This document shows, one piece after another, positions 23,400 through 31,715 of a stretch of DNA of 64,000 bases. The notes under the pieces are model-generated. The model saw only the letters and a list, made by a program, of their open reading frames with translations. It was not told the DNA's origin and made no database searches. The position numbers and the translations under genes are program-made. Source of the stretch: VRUE01 sp963712595 (GTDB lineage: Bacteria > Actinomycetota > Thermoleophilia > Solirubrobacterales > 70-9); NCBI GenBank assembly GCA_963712595.1, contig CAVQIM010000001.1:434001-498000 (forward strand), written 5' to 3'. Numbering within the stretch: the stretch's first letter is position 1; the number at the start of each line of letters is the position of its first letter.

Positions 23400-25091
23400 G
23401 AACGTGACCGCGCCCCGGGATGCTGAGGAGACCGTTGCGGCGTACTTGGACATCACGCCATCGCCGAAAGGGGAAGCTGGAGGGCTGTAAGCGGAAATGC
23501 GCTCCGCTATTTCCTCGTCGGTGAGGTCTACGTCGAGGCGGCGGGCGTCGATGTCTACGGTGATCTCGTCGCCCTCCTGGATCGCGGCGATCGGGCCGCC
23601 CTTGGCGGCCTCGGGCGCGACGTGGCCGATCATCAGGCCGCGGGTGGCGCCGGAGAAGCGCCCGTCGGTGACCATCGCGACGCTCTGGCCGAGGCCCTCG
23701 CCGACGATCGCCGCCGTGACCTGGAGCATCTCGCGCATGCCGGGCCCGCCCGCGGGGCCCTCGTTGCGGATCACAACTACGTCGCCGGGCTCGATCTGCT
23801 GCGCCTTGACCGCGCGGAAGCATTCCTCCTCGGACTCGTAGACCCTGGCCGGGCCAGTCTGCTTGGTCCGCTCGGTGCCGGCCAGCTTCACCACCGCGCC
23901 CTCGGGGGCGAGGTTGCCGCCCAGGATCGCCAGCCCGCCTTCCGGCTTCAGCGGATCATCCGCGGGACGGACCACCTCCTGGCCCGGAGCCTCCGTGGCC
24001 TCGGCCGCGATCTCGCCGATCGTCTTGCCGGTGACCGTGAGCGCCCCCTCGTGGAGGTTGCCCGACTCGGCGAGGCGCTTGAGGATCACCGGCACGCCGC
24101 CGGCCGCGTAGAGGTCTGTGGCCACGAAGCGCCCGCCGGGCTTGAGGTCGGCGAACAGCGGAGTGGCGCGGGAGATGCGCTCGAAGTCGTCCATCGTCAG
24201 CTCTATGTCGAGCTCGCGAGCGAGCGCGATCAGGTGCAGAACTGCATTCGTCGAGCCGCCCGAGGCGCAGACGCAGGCGATCGCGTTCTCGAGCGAGTCG
24301 CGGGTGATCACCCTGCTCGGCGTTATGTCCTCCGCGAGGACCTTGATCACCAGCTCCCCGATCCGCTCCGCGACGGTGCCCTTCCCCTCGTCTTCGGCGG
24401 GCACCATCGCCGAGCCGCCGGCGCTGACCCCGAGCGCCTCGAACGCGCAGGCCATCGTGTTGGCGGTGAACTGGCCGCCGCAGGCGCCGGCACCGGGACT
24501 TGCCACTCCCTCCAGCTCGTTTAGTTCCTCGTCGCTCATGTCGCCGGCGTTATGGGCGCCCATCGCCTCGAAGACGTCGAGGATCGTGACGTCGCGGCCA
24601 TGCCAGTGGCCGGGGGCGATCGAGCCGCCGTAGAGCACGACCGAGGGCACGTCGAGGCGGGCCAGGGCCATCGCACAGCCGGGAATCGTCTTGTCGCAGG
24701 CGCAGAGGGCGACGATCGCGTCGAACTGGTAGCCGCGCGCCATCAGCTCGATCGAGTCGGCGATCACCTCGCGGCTGACCAGCGAGGCCTTCATCCCCTG
24801 GGTTCCCATCGTGATCCCATCGGAGATCGCGACCGTGTTGAACTCCAGCGGCGTGCCGCCGGCAGCCCGCACGCCGTCCTTGACGTGAGCGGCGAGCCCG
24901 CGCAGGTGGAAGTTGCACGAATTCGCCTCGGCCCAGGTGTTGGCGATGCCGATCGTCGGGCGGCTGAGCGCCTCGTCGTCGAAGCCGACGCCCTTCATGT
25001 ACGCGCGCGAGTGGGCGCGGTCGGGCCCATCGAAGACCGCGCTGGAGCGGGGACGGGGAAGCTTGGTGGAGGTGGCGCCGTTCGAGCTCAT
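23397..25091 (-). CDS. ilvD: dihydroxy-acid dehydratase
   Basis: A 564-residue iron-sulfur dehydratase of valine/isoleucine synthesis (2,3-dihydroxy-acid to 2-keto acid). The cluster cysteines are visible in ANSCNFHL, ALCACDKTIPGC and GAGACGGQFTANTMAC. Other conserved stretches are VVLYGGSIAPG, CASGGSTNAVLHL and GRFSGATRGLMIGHVAPEAA. Length fits the family. ATG 25091 starts ten bases after the thiD stop, so the two are probably cotranscribed. The stop lies at the outer end of palindromic element 2. Confidence 0.93.
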   Translation of the reverse strand: MSSNGATSTKLPRPRSSAVFDGPDRAHSRAYMKGVGFDDEALSRPTIGIANTWAEANSCNFHLRGLAAHVKDGVRAAGGTPLEFNTVAISDGITMGTQGMKASLVSREVIADSIELMARGYQFDAIVALCACDKTIPGCAMALARLDVPSVVLYGGSIAPGHWHGRDVTILDVFEAMGAHNAGDMSDEELNELEGVASPGAGACGGQFTANTMACAFEALGVSAGGSAMVPAEDEGKGTVAERIGELVIKVLAEDITPSRVITRDSLENAIACVCASGGSTNAVLHLIALARELDIELTMDDFERISRATPLFADLKPGGRFVATDLYAAGGVPVILKRLAESGNLHEGALTVTGKTIGEIAAEATEAPGQEVVRPADDPLKPEGGLAILGGNLAPEGAVVKLAGTERTKQTGPARVYESEEECFRAVKAQQIEPGDVVVIRNEGPAGGPGMREMLQVTAAIVGEGLGQSVAMVTDGRFSGATRGLMIGHVAPEAAKGGPIAAIQEGDEITVDIDARRLDVDLTDEEIAERISAYSPPASPFGDGVMSKYAATVSSASRGAVTF

Positions 25092-25101
25092 GAGCCGAAA
25101 T

Positions 25102-25908
25102 CTACTGAGGCGGCCCAGTCGCGAGGCCGAAGACGTCGACGGGGCCAGGTCCCTCGCCGATCTCGCCCAGGCCGTGGGCGACCGCCGCGGAGGCGACCTC
25201 GCGGGCCTTGCGTGCCGCCCCCAGTGGCGCATCGCCGAGAGCCAGGAACGCCGCCAAGGCCGAGGAGTGAGTGCAGCCGGAGCCGTGGGCGGCGGCGCCC
25301 GGGTGGCACTCGCCGACGATCTCAGCCGACTCGCGACCGTCGAAGAAGAGGTCGACCAGGCGCTCGCTGTGGCCGCCGGTGACGACGACCGCCCGCGGGC
25401 CGAGTGCAAGCACCTCGCGCGCCAGATCCTCCTGCGAGTCGCGCTCCCCCGCCCCGCTCAGCGATACGGCCTCGGGGATGTTCGGCGTGACGACGGTGGC
25501 GAGGGGCAGCAGCCGCTCGATCAGCGCCGCGCGTGCGCCGCTGTCGAGAAGGACGGCGCCGCTCTCGGAGACCATCACCGGATCGAGCACCACCGGCGCC
25601 TCGCCCACCAAGCCGAGCGCCTCGACGACCGCGTCGACGGTCTCCGCCGTGCCGAGCATGCCGACCTTCACCGCATCGACCCCGATGTCCTCGGCGACAG
25701 CGCCGACCTGCGCCACGATCATCTCCGGAGAGACTGCCTCCACCGCCTCGACCCCCACCGTGTTTTGCGCCGTGATCGCGGTGATCGCGGTCATCCCGTG
25801 CACACCGCAGCGCGCGAACGCCTTCAAGTCCGCCTGGATCCCGGCGCCCCCGCCGGAGTCCGAGCCGGCAATCGAGAGCACCGCCGGAACCTGTGACGAT
25901 CCGTCCAT
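25102..25908 (-). CDS. thiD: hydroxymethylpyrimidine (phosphate) kinase
   Basis: A 268-residue ribokinase-fold kinase of thiamine synthesis. SIAGSDSGGGAGIQADLKAF is the HMP-binding N-terminus, VKVGMLGTAETV and VLDPVMVSESGAVLL the middle, and PGAAAHGSGCTHSSALAAFLALG the anion hole with catalytic region. All are classic ThiD motifs. A TAGGCT box nine bases before the ATG overlaps the dprA stop codon and could be a near-leaderless promoter. Downstream of dprA on the same strand. Confidence 0.92.
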   Translation of the reverse strand: MDGSSQVPAVLSIAGSDSGGGAGIQADLKAFARCGVHGMTAITAITAQNTVGVEAVEAVSPEMIVAQVGAVAEDIGVDAVKVGMLGTAETVDAVVEALGLVGEAPVVLDPVMVSESGAVLLDSGARAALIERLLPLATVVTPNIPEAVSLSGAGERDSQEDLAREVLALGPRAVVVTGGHSERLVDLFFDGRESAEIVGECHPGAAAHGSGCTHSSALAAFLALGDAPLGAARKAREVASAAVAHGLGEIGEGPGPVDVFGLATGPPQ

Positions 25909-25920
25909 AGGTTAGGCAGC

Positions 25921-27036
25921 CTAGATACCCGGCGCCGCGAGAAGCGTTCGCGAGTAGACGCCGAGGAGGGAGCAGGAGACGTAGCCGAGCGTCTCGAGGG
26001 TGGCGAGGGCGGAGGCGGCCTCGGCGCCGGGCAAAGCGAGGGCGTCGGCGATCGCGTCGCAGGTCTCCCCACCTGCCTCGACCGCGGCCAGCACGCCAAG
26101 GAGCCCCGGGTCCAGCGCCGGCCCGGTGGGCTCGGTGCGGCGCACCCCGGGGCCGAGCATCGCATCGAGGGCGTCTTGGGCGTCGCGGATCAGGCAGGCA
26201 CCGCCAGCCAGCAGCTCGTTGGTGCCCGCCGACCAGCGTGAGTTAACCGGTCCAGGCACCGCCCCTAGATCGCGGCCGAGATCGGCGGCGAGGTCAGCGG
26301 TGATCAGCGAGCCGGAGCGCTGGGCCGCCTCGACCACCACGGTCATTCCGGCGAGGGCGGCCATGATCCGGTTGCGGGCGGGGAAGGTCCAACGCCAAGC
26401 GCCCGTGCCCGGTGGCAGCTCCGAGAGGACGAGGCCCCGCTCGCAGATTCGCCGCCAGAGCGAGCGGTGCGCGGCCGGATAGGCGATGTCGGCGCCGCAG
26501 CCGAGAACTGCAACGGTGACGCCGCCATCGAGAGCGCCGCGATGCACGCAGGCATCGATCCCGAAGGCGAGCCCGCTGACCACGACGAGGCCGGCCACGG
26601 CCAGCTCACGACCCAGCTCGCGTGCGACCTCGCGCCCGTAGGAGCTGCCTCGTCTCGAGCCCACGACGGTGACCGCCCCCTCGGGCTCCAGCCGGTCGAG
26701 CAGTGCCGGGTCGCCTCGCCCGATCAGGGCCCAGGGAGCGTCCTCGGCATCGCGCAGCCCAGCCGGGTAGCGAGGGTCATGGCGACAACAGGCCCAGCAC
26801 TGGGCGGTGAGCAGGTCGTCGGCAAGCCGCCGCTCCGGCACCGCGCTGACCTGAGACAGGATCTGAGCGGCAACCTTGGGTGCTGCGGCGGTGGCGAGGT
26901 CCTCGTTGGAGAGCCGCAACAGCTGCGGAGATCGCGAGCCGGGCGCGCCGGTTGCGATCTTCTCGATGTAGGGGGCCAGATGAGCGAGCAGCCGCGAGCG
27001 GCGCAGGCAATCCGGGCAGGCCCGCGGCTCGATCAT
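25921..27036 (-). CDS. dprA: DNA-processing protein DprA
   Basis: A 371-residue DprA/Smf protein that loads RecA on incoming single-stranded DNA in natural transformation. The Rossmann-like core has VTVVGSRRGSSYG, VVSGLAFGIDACVHRGAL, VLGCGADIAYPAAH and VVEAAQRSGSLITADLAADLGR, all family hallmarks. An N-terminal extension has a CPDC/CWACC cysteine set, and the C-terminus ends in a winged-helix-like segment. ATG 27036 overlaps the comM stop by four bases (ATGA), so the two genes are coupled. Confidence 0.9.
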   Translation of the reverse strand: MIEPRACPDCLRRSRLLAHLAPYIEKIATGAPGSRSPQLLRLSNEDLATAAAPKVAAQILSQVSAVPERRLADDLLTAQCWACCRHDPRYPAGLRDAEDAPWALIGRGDPALLDRLEPEGAVTVVGSRRGSSYGREVARELGRELAVAGLVVVSGLAFGIDACVHRGALDGGVTVAVLGCGADIAYPAAHRSLWRRICERGLVLSELPPGTGAWRWTFPARNRIMAALAGMTVVVEAAQRSGSLITADLAADLGRDLGAVPGPVNSRWSAGTNELLAGGACLIRDAQDALDAMLGPGVRRTEPTGPALDPGLLGVLAAVEAGGETCDAIADALALPGAEAASALATLETLGYVSCSLLGVYSRTLLAAPGI

Positions 27037-28526
27037 CCCAGGTCCCTGCGACGCAGCTGCAGCGCCTGCGCCATCTGCTCGCGGCCGATCCTCTCGGCAC
27101 CAGCCAGGTCGGCGACCGTTTGCGCAAGGCGCAACACCCTGTCGTGGGCCCGACCGCTGAGGCGCCGGCGGGAGTAGGAGTCGGCGAGGAGCGAGGCGGC
27201 ATCTCCCTCGAGTGCGCACTCGCGCACCTCGCCGGGGGTCATCTCGGCGTTGCAACGGCCGCGGCCGAGGCGACCTTCCTGACGCTCACGCGCGGCGACC
27301 ACGCGTTCGCGCACCGCCGCCGAGGGCTCGCCCGGCGGCCCACCGATCTCCGCTGCGCTGGGCTGGCGGATCGCCGCGAGGACGTCGATGCGGTCGGCGA
27401 GGGCGCCGCTGAGGCGCGCCTGGTAGCCGCGCACCGCGAGCGGAGCGCAGCTGCACTCGGGGTCGTTGTCGCCGCGGCCGCAGGGACAGGGGTTGGCCGC
27501 GGCGATCAGCATGAAGCGGCAAGGAAGGTGGCGCCAGGATCCCGAGCGGGCGATCGAGACCCAACCGGTCTCGAGCGGCGCACGCAGCGCCTCGAGGCTG
27601 TCGCGGCGGAACTCGCAGAGCTCGTCCAGGAAGAGAACGCCGCGGTGGGCGAGCGTCGCCTCGCCTGGACTGGGCGGGTTACCGCCGCCGATCAGCCCTG
27701 CGGGGCTGACGGTGTGATGCGGAGCGCGGAACGGTCGGCCCTGGACCTGTCCCACCCCAAGCCGCCCACAGGCGCTGGCGATTCGAGCCACCTCCAGCCC
27801 CTCCTCGGACGCCAGCGGCGGCAGGATCGACGGCAGCCGGCTCGCCGCCAGCGACTTGCCAGCCCCTGGCGGGCCGACCATCAGCAGGCTATGGCCGCCG
27901 GCCGCGGTGACCTCGAGCGCGTGGCGCAGGTGCCGCTGTCCGCGCAGATCGGCGAGGTCCGGGCCGCCGGCAGAGCCGAGGCCCAGCTGCAGCGGCTGCG
28001 GGCGGCTTGGCGTCCACTCCCCCGCCGCCAGCGCCACCAGCTGGCCGAGGCTCTGCAGGCAGATCACGTCGATATCGCCTGCCAGCGCCGCCTCGGGGCC
28101 GTTCTCCGCCGGCACCACGATCGCCTCGAGATCGCGCTCGCGCGCCGCCTCGGCGATCGCCAGCACCCCGGGGATGGGACGGACCGAGCCGTCGAGAGCC
28201 AGCTCGCCGACCATCGCCAGGCGTCGGCGCCCGCCGAGGTCGAGCTGGCCCGAAGCGGTGAGCAGAGCGACCGCGATCGCCAGATCGAGCCCCGGCCCCG
28301 CCTTGCGCAGGCTGGCGGGGGCGAGGTTGGCGACGATCCGCTGCAGCGGGAACTCGAAGTCGCAGTTGACCAGCGCCGCCCGCACCCGCTCCCTCGCCTC
28401 GCGGACGGCCGCATCGGGAAGGCCGACGACGGAAAAGGCGGGCAGGCCGCGATGGACGTCGACCTCGACCCGCACCGGGCGGGCGGAGATCCCGTCGAGG
28501 GTGAATGTCTGCGCCGTAGCGAGCAC
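27033..28526 (-). CDS. comM: ComM/YifB-type AAA+ Mg chelatase-like ATPase
   Basis: A 497-residue protein. An N-terminal Lon-like S5/S16-fold domain (VEVDVHRGLPAFSVVGLPDAAVREARERV) precedes an AAA+ module with Walker A GPPGAGKS, Walker B GVLFLDELCEF and sensor sequence FMLIAAANPCPCGRG. The C-terminus has SGRAHDRVLRLAQTVADLAG. The family promotes branch migration during transformation, which fits coupling to dprA. GTG 28526 is leaderless; the upstream in-frame region is intergenic and is rejected. Confidence 0.9.
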   Translation of the reverse strand: MLATAQTFTLDGISARPVRVEVDVHRGLPAFSVVGLPDAAVREARERVRAALVNCDFEFPLQRIVANLAPASLRKAGPGLDLAIAVALLTASGQLDLGGRRRLAMVGELALDGSVRPIPGVLAIAEAARERDLEAIVVPAENGPEAALAGDIDVICLQSLGQLVALAAGEWTPSRPQPLQLGLGSAGGPDLADLRGQRHLRHALEVTAAGGHSLLMVGPPGAGKSLAASRLPSILPPLASEEGLEVARIASACGRLGVGQVQGRPFRAPHHTVSPAGLIGGGNPPSPGEATLAHRGVLFLDELCEFRRDSLEALRAPLETGWVSIARSGSWRHLPCRFMLIAAANPCPCGRGDNDPECSCAPLAVRGYQARLSGALADRIDVLAAIRQPSAAEIGGPPGEPSAAVRERVVAARERQEGRLGRGRCNAEMTPGEVRECALEGDAASLLADSYSRRRLSGRAHDRVLRLAQTVADLAGAERIGREQMAQALQLRRRDLG

Positions 28527-28533
28527 GGTCTCG

Positions 28534-28539
28534 ACGCTA
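28534..28539 (-). promoter_or_regulatory. -10 box, leaderless comM start
   Basis: On the minus strand TAGCGT, then 7 bases, then the GTG at 28526. Confidence 0.55.
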
Positions 28540-28637
28540 GGGGGCCAAATCCGACGCGTGCTGCGCAGAATGTGCCGCCTCTGTGGCATCTGTCCCGAGC
28601 GAACGTGCCAGGGCCTCCCGAGACCGCGATCCATCCC

Positions 28638-28643
28638 TAGGGT
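28638..28643 (+). promoter_or_regulatory. -10 box, leaderless yraN-like start
   Basis: TAGGGT, then 8 bases, then the GTG at 28652. Divergent from the comM promoter. Confidence 0.5.
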
Positions 28644-28651
28644 CGATCGCA

Positions 28652-29029
28652 GTGACCGCGCAGAGACAACGGATTGGCCGCGCGGCGGAGGAGCTGGTCG
28701 CGACTCGGCTGGCCGAGTCGGGCTGGAAGATCCTCGAGCGCAACGCCCGCACCCGCTTCGGCGAGCTCGACCTCGTCGCCCTCGACGACGAGGTCCTCGT
28801 CTTCGTCGAGGTCAAGGCTGGGCGCGAGAGCCCAGCCTTCGGCCCCGAGCGAGCAGTGCTCGGCGTGGACCGTCGCAAGCAGCGGCGCGTCCGCCGCCTG
28901 GCCGCCGCCTGGATGGGCGAGCGCCGCGACCTCCCGCGCTACACCGAGATCCGCTTCGACGCCGTCGGCGTCACCTTCGACCGCGCCGGCCGTGCGATCG
29001 ACATGGAGCAGATCAGCGGAGCGTTTTGA
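28652..29029 (+). CDS. YraN-family (UPF0102) endonuclease-like protein
   Basis: A 125-residue protein of the UPF0102/YraN family, a Holliday-junction resolvase-like nuclease fold. GRAAEELVATRLAESGWKILERNAR, then RFGELDLVALDDEVLVFVEVKAG, carries the core E...D...ExK catalytic pattern of the PD-(D/E)XK superfamily. The family commonly neighbours rnhB and comM/dprA, as here. The role is thought to be in DNA processing; no proven activity is assumed. Divergent from comM. Confidence 0.85.
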   Translation: MTAQRQRIGRAAEELVATRLAESGWKILERNARTRFGELDLVALDDEVLVFVEVKAGRESPAFGPERAVLGVDRRKQRRVRRLAAAWMGERRDLPRYTEIRFDAVGVTFDRAGRAIDMEQISGAF

Positions 29030-29053
29030 CCGGGTGATTTCGGTGGCCCCTGC

Positions 29054-29371
29054 CTACCGGCTGCATAGGAAGGCAGCCGCCAGCGCATCGGCAAAGGCCT
29101 GGCCGCCCTGCGGAGCGGCGAGGGTCAGGACCAGCTCGCCCTCCAGCTCGTTCAGCTCGAGGTCGAGGAACGAGCAGCACTCGGCCTCGGCGGCGACGAT
29201 CTCCTCCAAGCGGCGGCGCGTCGTCTCGTCGGCACGAAAACGCAGGGCGTGGGCTCCACCTTCGGTGTCGCGGTCGATCAAGCTGGCGGCGCCCACCGCA
29301 GCGATCTCATCGAGACGCTGTCGCAGGTCGCTCGCGCCGAGCGAGCAGGCGATTGGCCTTGGGTCGGTCAT
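29054..29371 (-). CDS. small cysteine-pair protein under a MerR-type promoter
   Basis: 105 residues with no signal peptide. The region LEEIVAAEAECCSFLDLELNELEGELVLTLAAPQGGQAFADAL contains the only striking feature, an adjacent Cys-Cys pair before an acidic helix. I recall similar proteins beside MerR-family metal regulators in actinobacteria; the function is not established. The promoter upstream (TTGACC, a 19-base spacer, AACACT) has the over-long spacer and central dyad typical of MerR-activated genes, so a metal- or thiol-responsive role is likely. Confidence 0.6.
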   Translation of the reverse strand: MTDPRPIACSLGASDLRQRLDEIAAVGAASLIDRDTEGGAHALRFRADETTRRRLEEIVAAEAECCSFLDLELNELEGELVLTLAAPQGGQAFADALAAAFLCSR

Positions 29372-29417
29372 CCGGGACTCCTTGGGAGTGGGCCAGGCAC
29401 CGGCGCTAAGTGTTGCA

Positions 29418-29436
29418 ACCTGAACCCAGTTCAGGT
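29418..29436 (-). promoter_or_regulatory. MerR-type operator/promoter
   Basis: Perfect dyad ACCTGAAC-CCA-GTTCAGGT between a minus-strand -35 TTGACC (29434-29439) and a weak -10 AACACT (29409-29414), spacer 19 bases. This is the architecture of promoters that MerR-family activators untwist. It drives the cysteine-pair gene ending at 29054. Confidence 0.65.
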
Positions 29437-29451
29437 CAAGGAGCGACCGAG

Positions 29452-29652
29452 ATGACGGATGCAGCACTCAGCGGCGCCCCAGCCCACGAGCAGCTGCAGG
29501 CGCTCGCCGCCCACAAGTTGCCCGAGGTCGACGTGCTAATCGAGCGGGCGCAGGCGATGCGCGATTGGCTCACCGCCGCGAGTGCCTGCGGATGTGAGTC
29601 CCTGGAGCAGTGCGGCCTATTCGCCGAGGGAGCCGGAGGCCTATCCGGGTGA
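29452..29652 (+). CDS. C-terminal MerR-like fragment lacking the DNA-binding domain
   Basis: A 66-residue ORF with Shine-Dalgarno AAGGAG eight bases before its ATG. HEQLQALAAHKLPEVDVLIE, then RAQAMRDWLTAASACGCESLEQCGLF, matches the dimerisation helix and metal-binding loop (cysteines in CGC and C) at the end of MerR regulators. The N-terminal winged helix is missing and no frame upstream encodes one. It may be a truncated regulator or a stand-alone sensor/metal carrier. Its TGA and the convergent rnhB stop lie in a small hairpin GGGTGA-CA-TCACCC. Confidence 0.55.
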   Translation: MTDAALSGAPAHEQLQALAAHKLPEVDVLIERAQAMRDWLTAASACGCESLEQCGLFAEGAGGLSG

Positions 29653-29654
29653 CA

Positions 29655-30299
29655 TCACCCAGCCAGCTCGAGCTGGCTGTACGCCACCGACTGAAACGAG
29701 CGGCGGTGCAGGGGCGAGATGCCGATTCGCTCGATCGCCTCACGGTGCTCGGGTGTCGAGTAGCCGACGTGCTCCTCGAATCCCCAGCCGGGGTAGTCGC
29801 GGCCGGCAACGTGCATGTAACGATCACGAGTGACCTTGGCGATCACCGATGCGGCGGCGATCGCGGCGCTGGTGCCGTCGCCCTCGATCACGGCGCGGTG
29901 CGGCACGGCGCAGCGCCGCAGGGCGAAGCCGTCGACGAGGCAGGTCGCCGAAGGGTCAGGTCGCAGTCGTTCCAGCGCGCAGGAGAGCGCTTCGATGTTG
30001 GTCACGTGCAGACCGCGGTCGTCGATCCCGCGGGCGCAGCGAACGACCACGCTCACCCGCTCGGCTGCGCGCAGCACGCAGGGAAAGAGCTCTGCCCGCT
30101 TCTCGGCGCTCATCTGCTTCGAGTCGTGAAGGCCGGAGAGCATGCGCCGGTCGCCCACCGAAAGGGTCTCGTAGTCGATCAACACCGCCGCGGCCACGAG
30201 GGGACCGGCGAGACAGCCGCGCCCTGCCTCGTCGGCGCCGGCCACGAGGCGCGAGCCGAGGCCGCGGTCGAAGGAGAAGAGCCGCTGGGTGCGGGCCAG
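29655..30299 (-). CDS. rnhB: ribonuclease HII
   Basis: An about 214-residue RNase HII, which removes ribonucleotides from DNA. VAGADEAGRGCLAGPLVAAAV holds the catalytic DE and GRG motif, DSKQMSAEKR follows, then CLVDGFALRR with the third Asp and AIAAASVIAKVTRDRYM. The start is a problem: no ATG/GTG/TTG lies between the lepB stop and the VAGADE core except a GTG inside it (30245). CTG 30299 keeps the conserved RLFSFDRGLGSRL lead-in; ATG 30440 would overlap lepB by over 100 bases. Identity is firm; the start is inferred. Confidence 0.85.
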   Translation of the reverse strand: MARTQRLFSFDRGLGSRLVAGADEAGRGCLAGPLVAAAVLIDYETLSVGDRRMLSGLHDSKQMSAEKRAELFPCVLRAAERVSVVVRCARGIDDRGLHVTNIEALSCALERLRPDPSATCLVDGFALRRCAVPHRAVIEGDGTSAAIAAASVIAKVTRDRYMHVAGRDYPGWGFEEHVGYSTPEHREAIERIGISPLHRRSFQSVAYSQLELAG

Positions 30300-30333
30300 G
30301 CGGCGCCGGTGCAGCCTGCCTTTGGCTGCCCCC

Positions 30334-30954
30334 TTAGAGGACGCCGATGCGATCGGGCGGCCAGTAGGTGGCGAAGGCCTTTCCGATGATCCAGCTGCGG
30401 GGGACGGGACCCCAGAAGCGGCTGTCGTCGCTTTCGCCACGGTTGTCGCCCATCATGAAGTACTCGCCGGGTGGAATGGTGATCGGTTTCGGCAAATTGC
30501 AGGCAGCGGCAGCGCCGCAGGGCCTGATGTAGGACTCGTCGGACTTCTCGACGCCGTTGACGACCGGGTGCCCTTCGTGGACGCTGAGCGTGTCGCCGGG
30601 ACCGGCGACGATCCGCTTGATGAAGTTCTGGCTCGACTCCTCGGGGGTCGGCCGCGGGCAGGCTTCGCGCGGGCCGTGCGGAACGCCGCATTCGGTGCCG
30701 TTATCGGCGCCCTTGGGCGGGTGGAAGACCACGATGTCCCCCGGCGAGGGATCGCGGAAGTGGTAGAGGAAGCGATTGACCAGGACCCGCTGGCCGACGT
30801 CGAGGGTCGGCTCCATCGACTGCGAAGGGATCTGGTAGGGCTTGATCAGCCAGGCCTGTATGGCCAGAGCCAGGCCCAGCGCCAGCGCGACGATGACGAC
30901 CAGCTCCAGCAGCCCGCCGCCCCGACTTGTCGGTTTGGGGATGCTGAGTTTCAG
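30334..30954 (-). CDS. lepB: signal peptidase I
   Basis: An about 206-residue type I signal peptidase. A transmembrane anchor (LELVVIVALALGLALAI, about residues 16-32) leads to the catalytic Ser46 in PYQIPSQSMEPTL and Lys113 in NFIKRIVAGPGD; GDNRGESDDSRFWGPVP is box D/E. No ATG, GTG or TTG exists in frame before the serine except ATG 30816, which would remove it. The most economical start is CTG 30954, overlapping the rplS stop (CTGA) with GGGGA six bases upstream. Confidence 0.85.
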   Translation of the reverse strand: MKLSIPKPTSRGGGLLELVVIVALALGLALAIQAWLIKPYQIPSQSMEPTLDVGQRVLVNRFLYHFRDPSPGDIVVFHPPKGADNGTECGVPHGPREACPRPTPEESSQNFIKRIVAGPGDTLSVHEGHPVVNGVEKSDESYIRPCGAAAACNLPKPITIPPGEYFMMGDNRGESDDSRFWGPVPRSWIIGKAFATYWPPDRIGVL

Positions 30955-31682
30955 GCCGAGTCCCCGCCGGAGCCGTCGGACTCCTCGTCCGACGCCTCTT
31001 TCTCGGCATCATCCGCCGCGGCGTTGTCCTCGGTCTCCCCCGCCTCGGGCGCCTCGGCGTCCGTGCCTGCTTCTGCCTCATCGGCCGCCTCCGCCTCGGT
31101 CGCCTCGGGCTCAGTGCTGGCCGCTGGCTCCTCGGTGGCCTCCGCCTCGGGCTCCTGGGGAGCAGGCTCATCCGCCGCCGCCTCGGGAGCTGCCTCGCCA
31201 TCCTCGGCGACAGGACCCGCGGCCTCAACGGCCTCAGCCTGAGCAGCGTCTTCCTCGGCCTGGCTAACCCCCTCCGCGTCGACGGCTTCGGGCTCGGCTG
31301 CCGCAGTGGGCGCCGAGATCAGCTCCTCGTCGATCCCCCAGCGCCGCTCGGCGACGCGGGCGGCCTTGCCGATCCGCCCGCGCAGGTAGTAGAGCTTCGC
31401 CCGGCGCACGTCGCCGCGCGCCGCGATCTCCAGTTTCTCGATCTTGGGCGAGTGCAGGGGAAAGGTCCGCTCGACGCCAACGCCGAAGGACTGCTTGCGA
31501 ACCGTGAAGGTCTCACGCGCCCCGGAGCCCTGTCGCCGCAGGACGATCCCCTCGAAAACCTGGGTGCGGCGGCGGTTGCCCTCGACGACCTGGAAGTGAA
31601 CGCGCACGCGGTCGCCGGGGTCGAAGGAAGGGAGTCCCTTCCTCAGCTGGCCACGCTCGATGTCGTCAATGACGCTGCTCAT
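30951..31682 (-). CDS. rplS: ribosomal protein L19 with long acidic C-terminal extension
   Basis: 243 residues, about twice the usual L19 length. Residues 1-115 are canonical L19: LPSFDPGDRVRVHFQVVEGNRRRTQVFEGIVLRRQGSG, then HSPKIEKLEI and RGDVRRAKLYYLRGR. From about residue 120 the protein becomes an Ala/Glu/Asp-rich low-complexity tail ending in SDGSGGDSA, with no fold I recognise. It lies between trmD and lepB, the expected place. A GC-rich stem plus six Ts ends five bases before the ATG, with no Shine-Dalgarno. Confidence 0.92.
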   Translation of the reverse strand: MSSVIDDIERGQLRKGLPSFDPGDRVRVHFQVVEGNRRRTQVFEGIVLRRQGSGARETFTVRKQSFGVGVERTFPLHSPKIEKLEIAARGDVRRAKLYYLRGRIGKAARVAERRWGIDEELISAPTAAAEPEAVDAEGVSQAEEDAAQAEAVEAAGPVAEDGEAAPEAAADEPAPQEPEAEATEEPAASTEPEATEAEAADEAEAGTDAEAPEAGETEDNAAADDAEKEASDEESDGSGGDSA

Positions 31683-31685
31683 GCG

Positions 31686-31715
31686 AAAAAAGACCGCCGG
31701 GCCCAACCCGGGCGC
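31686..31715 (-). terminator. terminator-like stem and T-run abutting the rplS start
   Basis: On the minus strand a GC-rich stem (core CCGGG-TTGGG-CCCGG) is followed by CGGTC and six Ts at 31691-31686, just before the rplS ATG. It may end trmD transcripts or act as an attenuator in the L19 leader. The stem is imperfect beyond 5 bp. Confidence 0.4.

Noticed and set aside
29660..29679. Palindrome AGCCAGCTCGAGCTGGCT as a regulatory site
   Set aside because: It lies within the last codons of rnhB (SQLELAG) and is explained by them.
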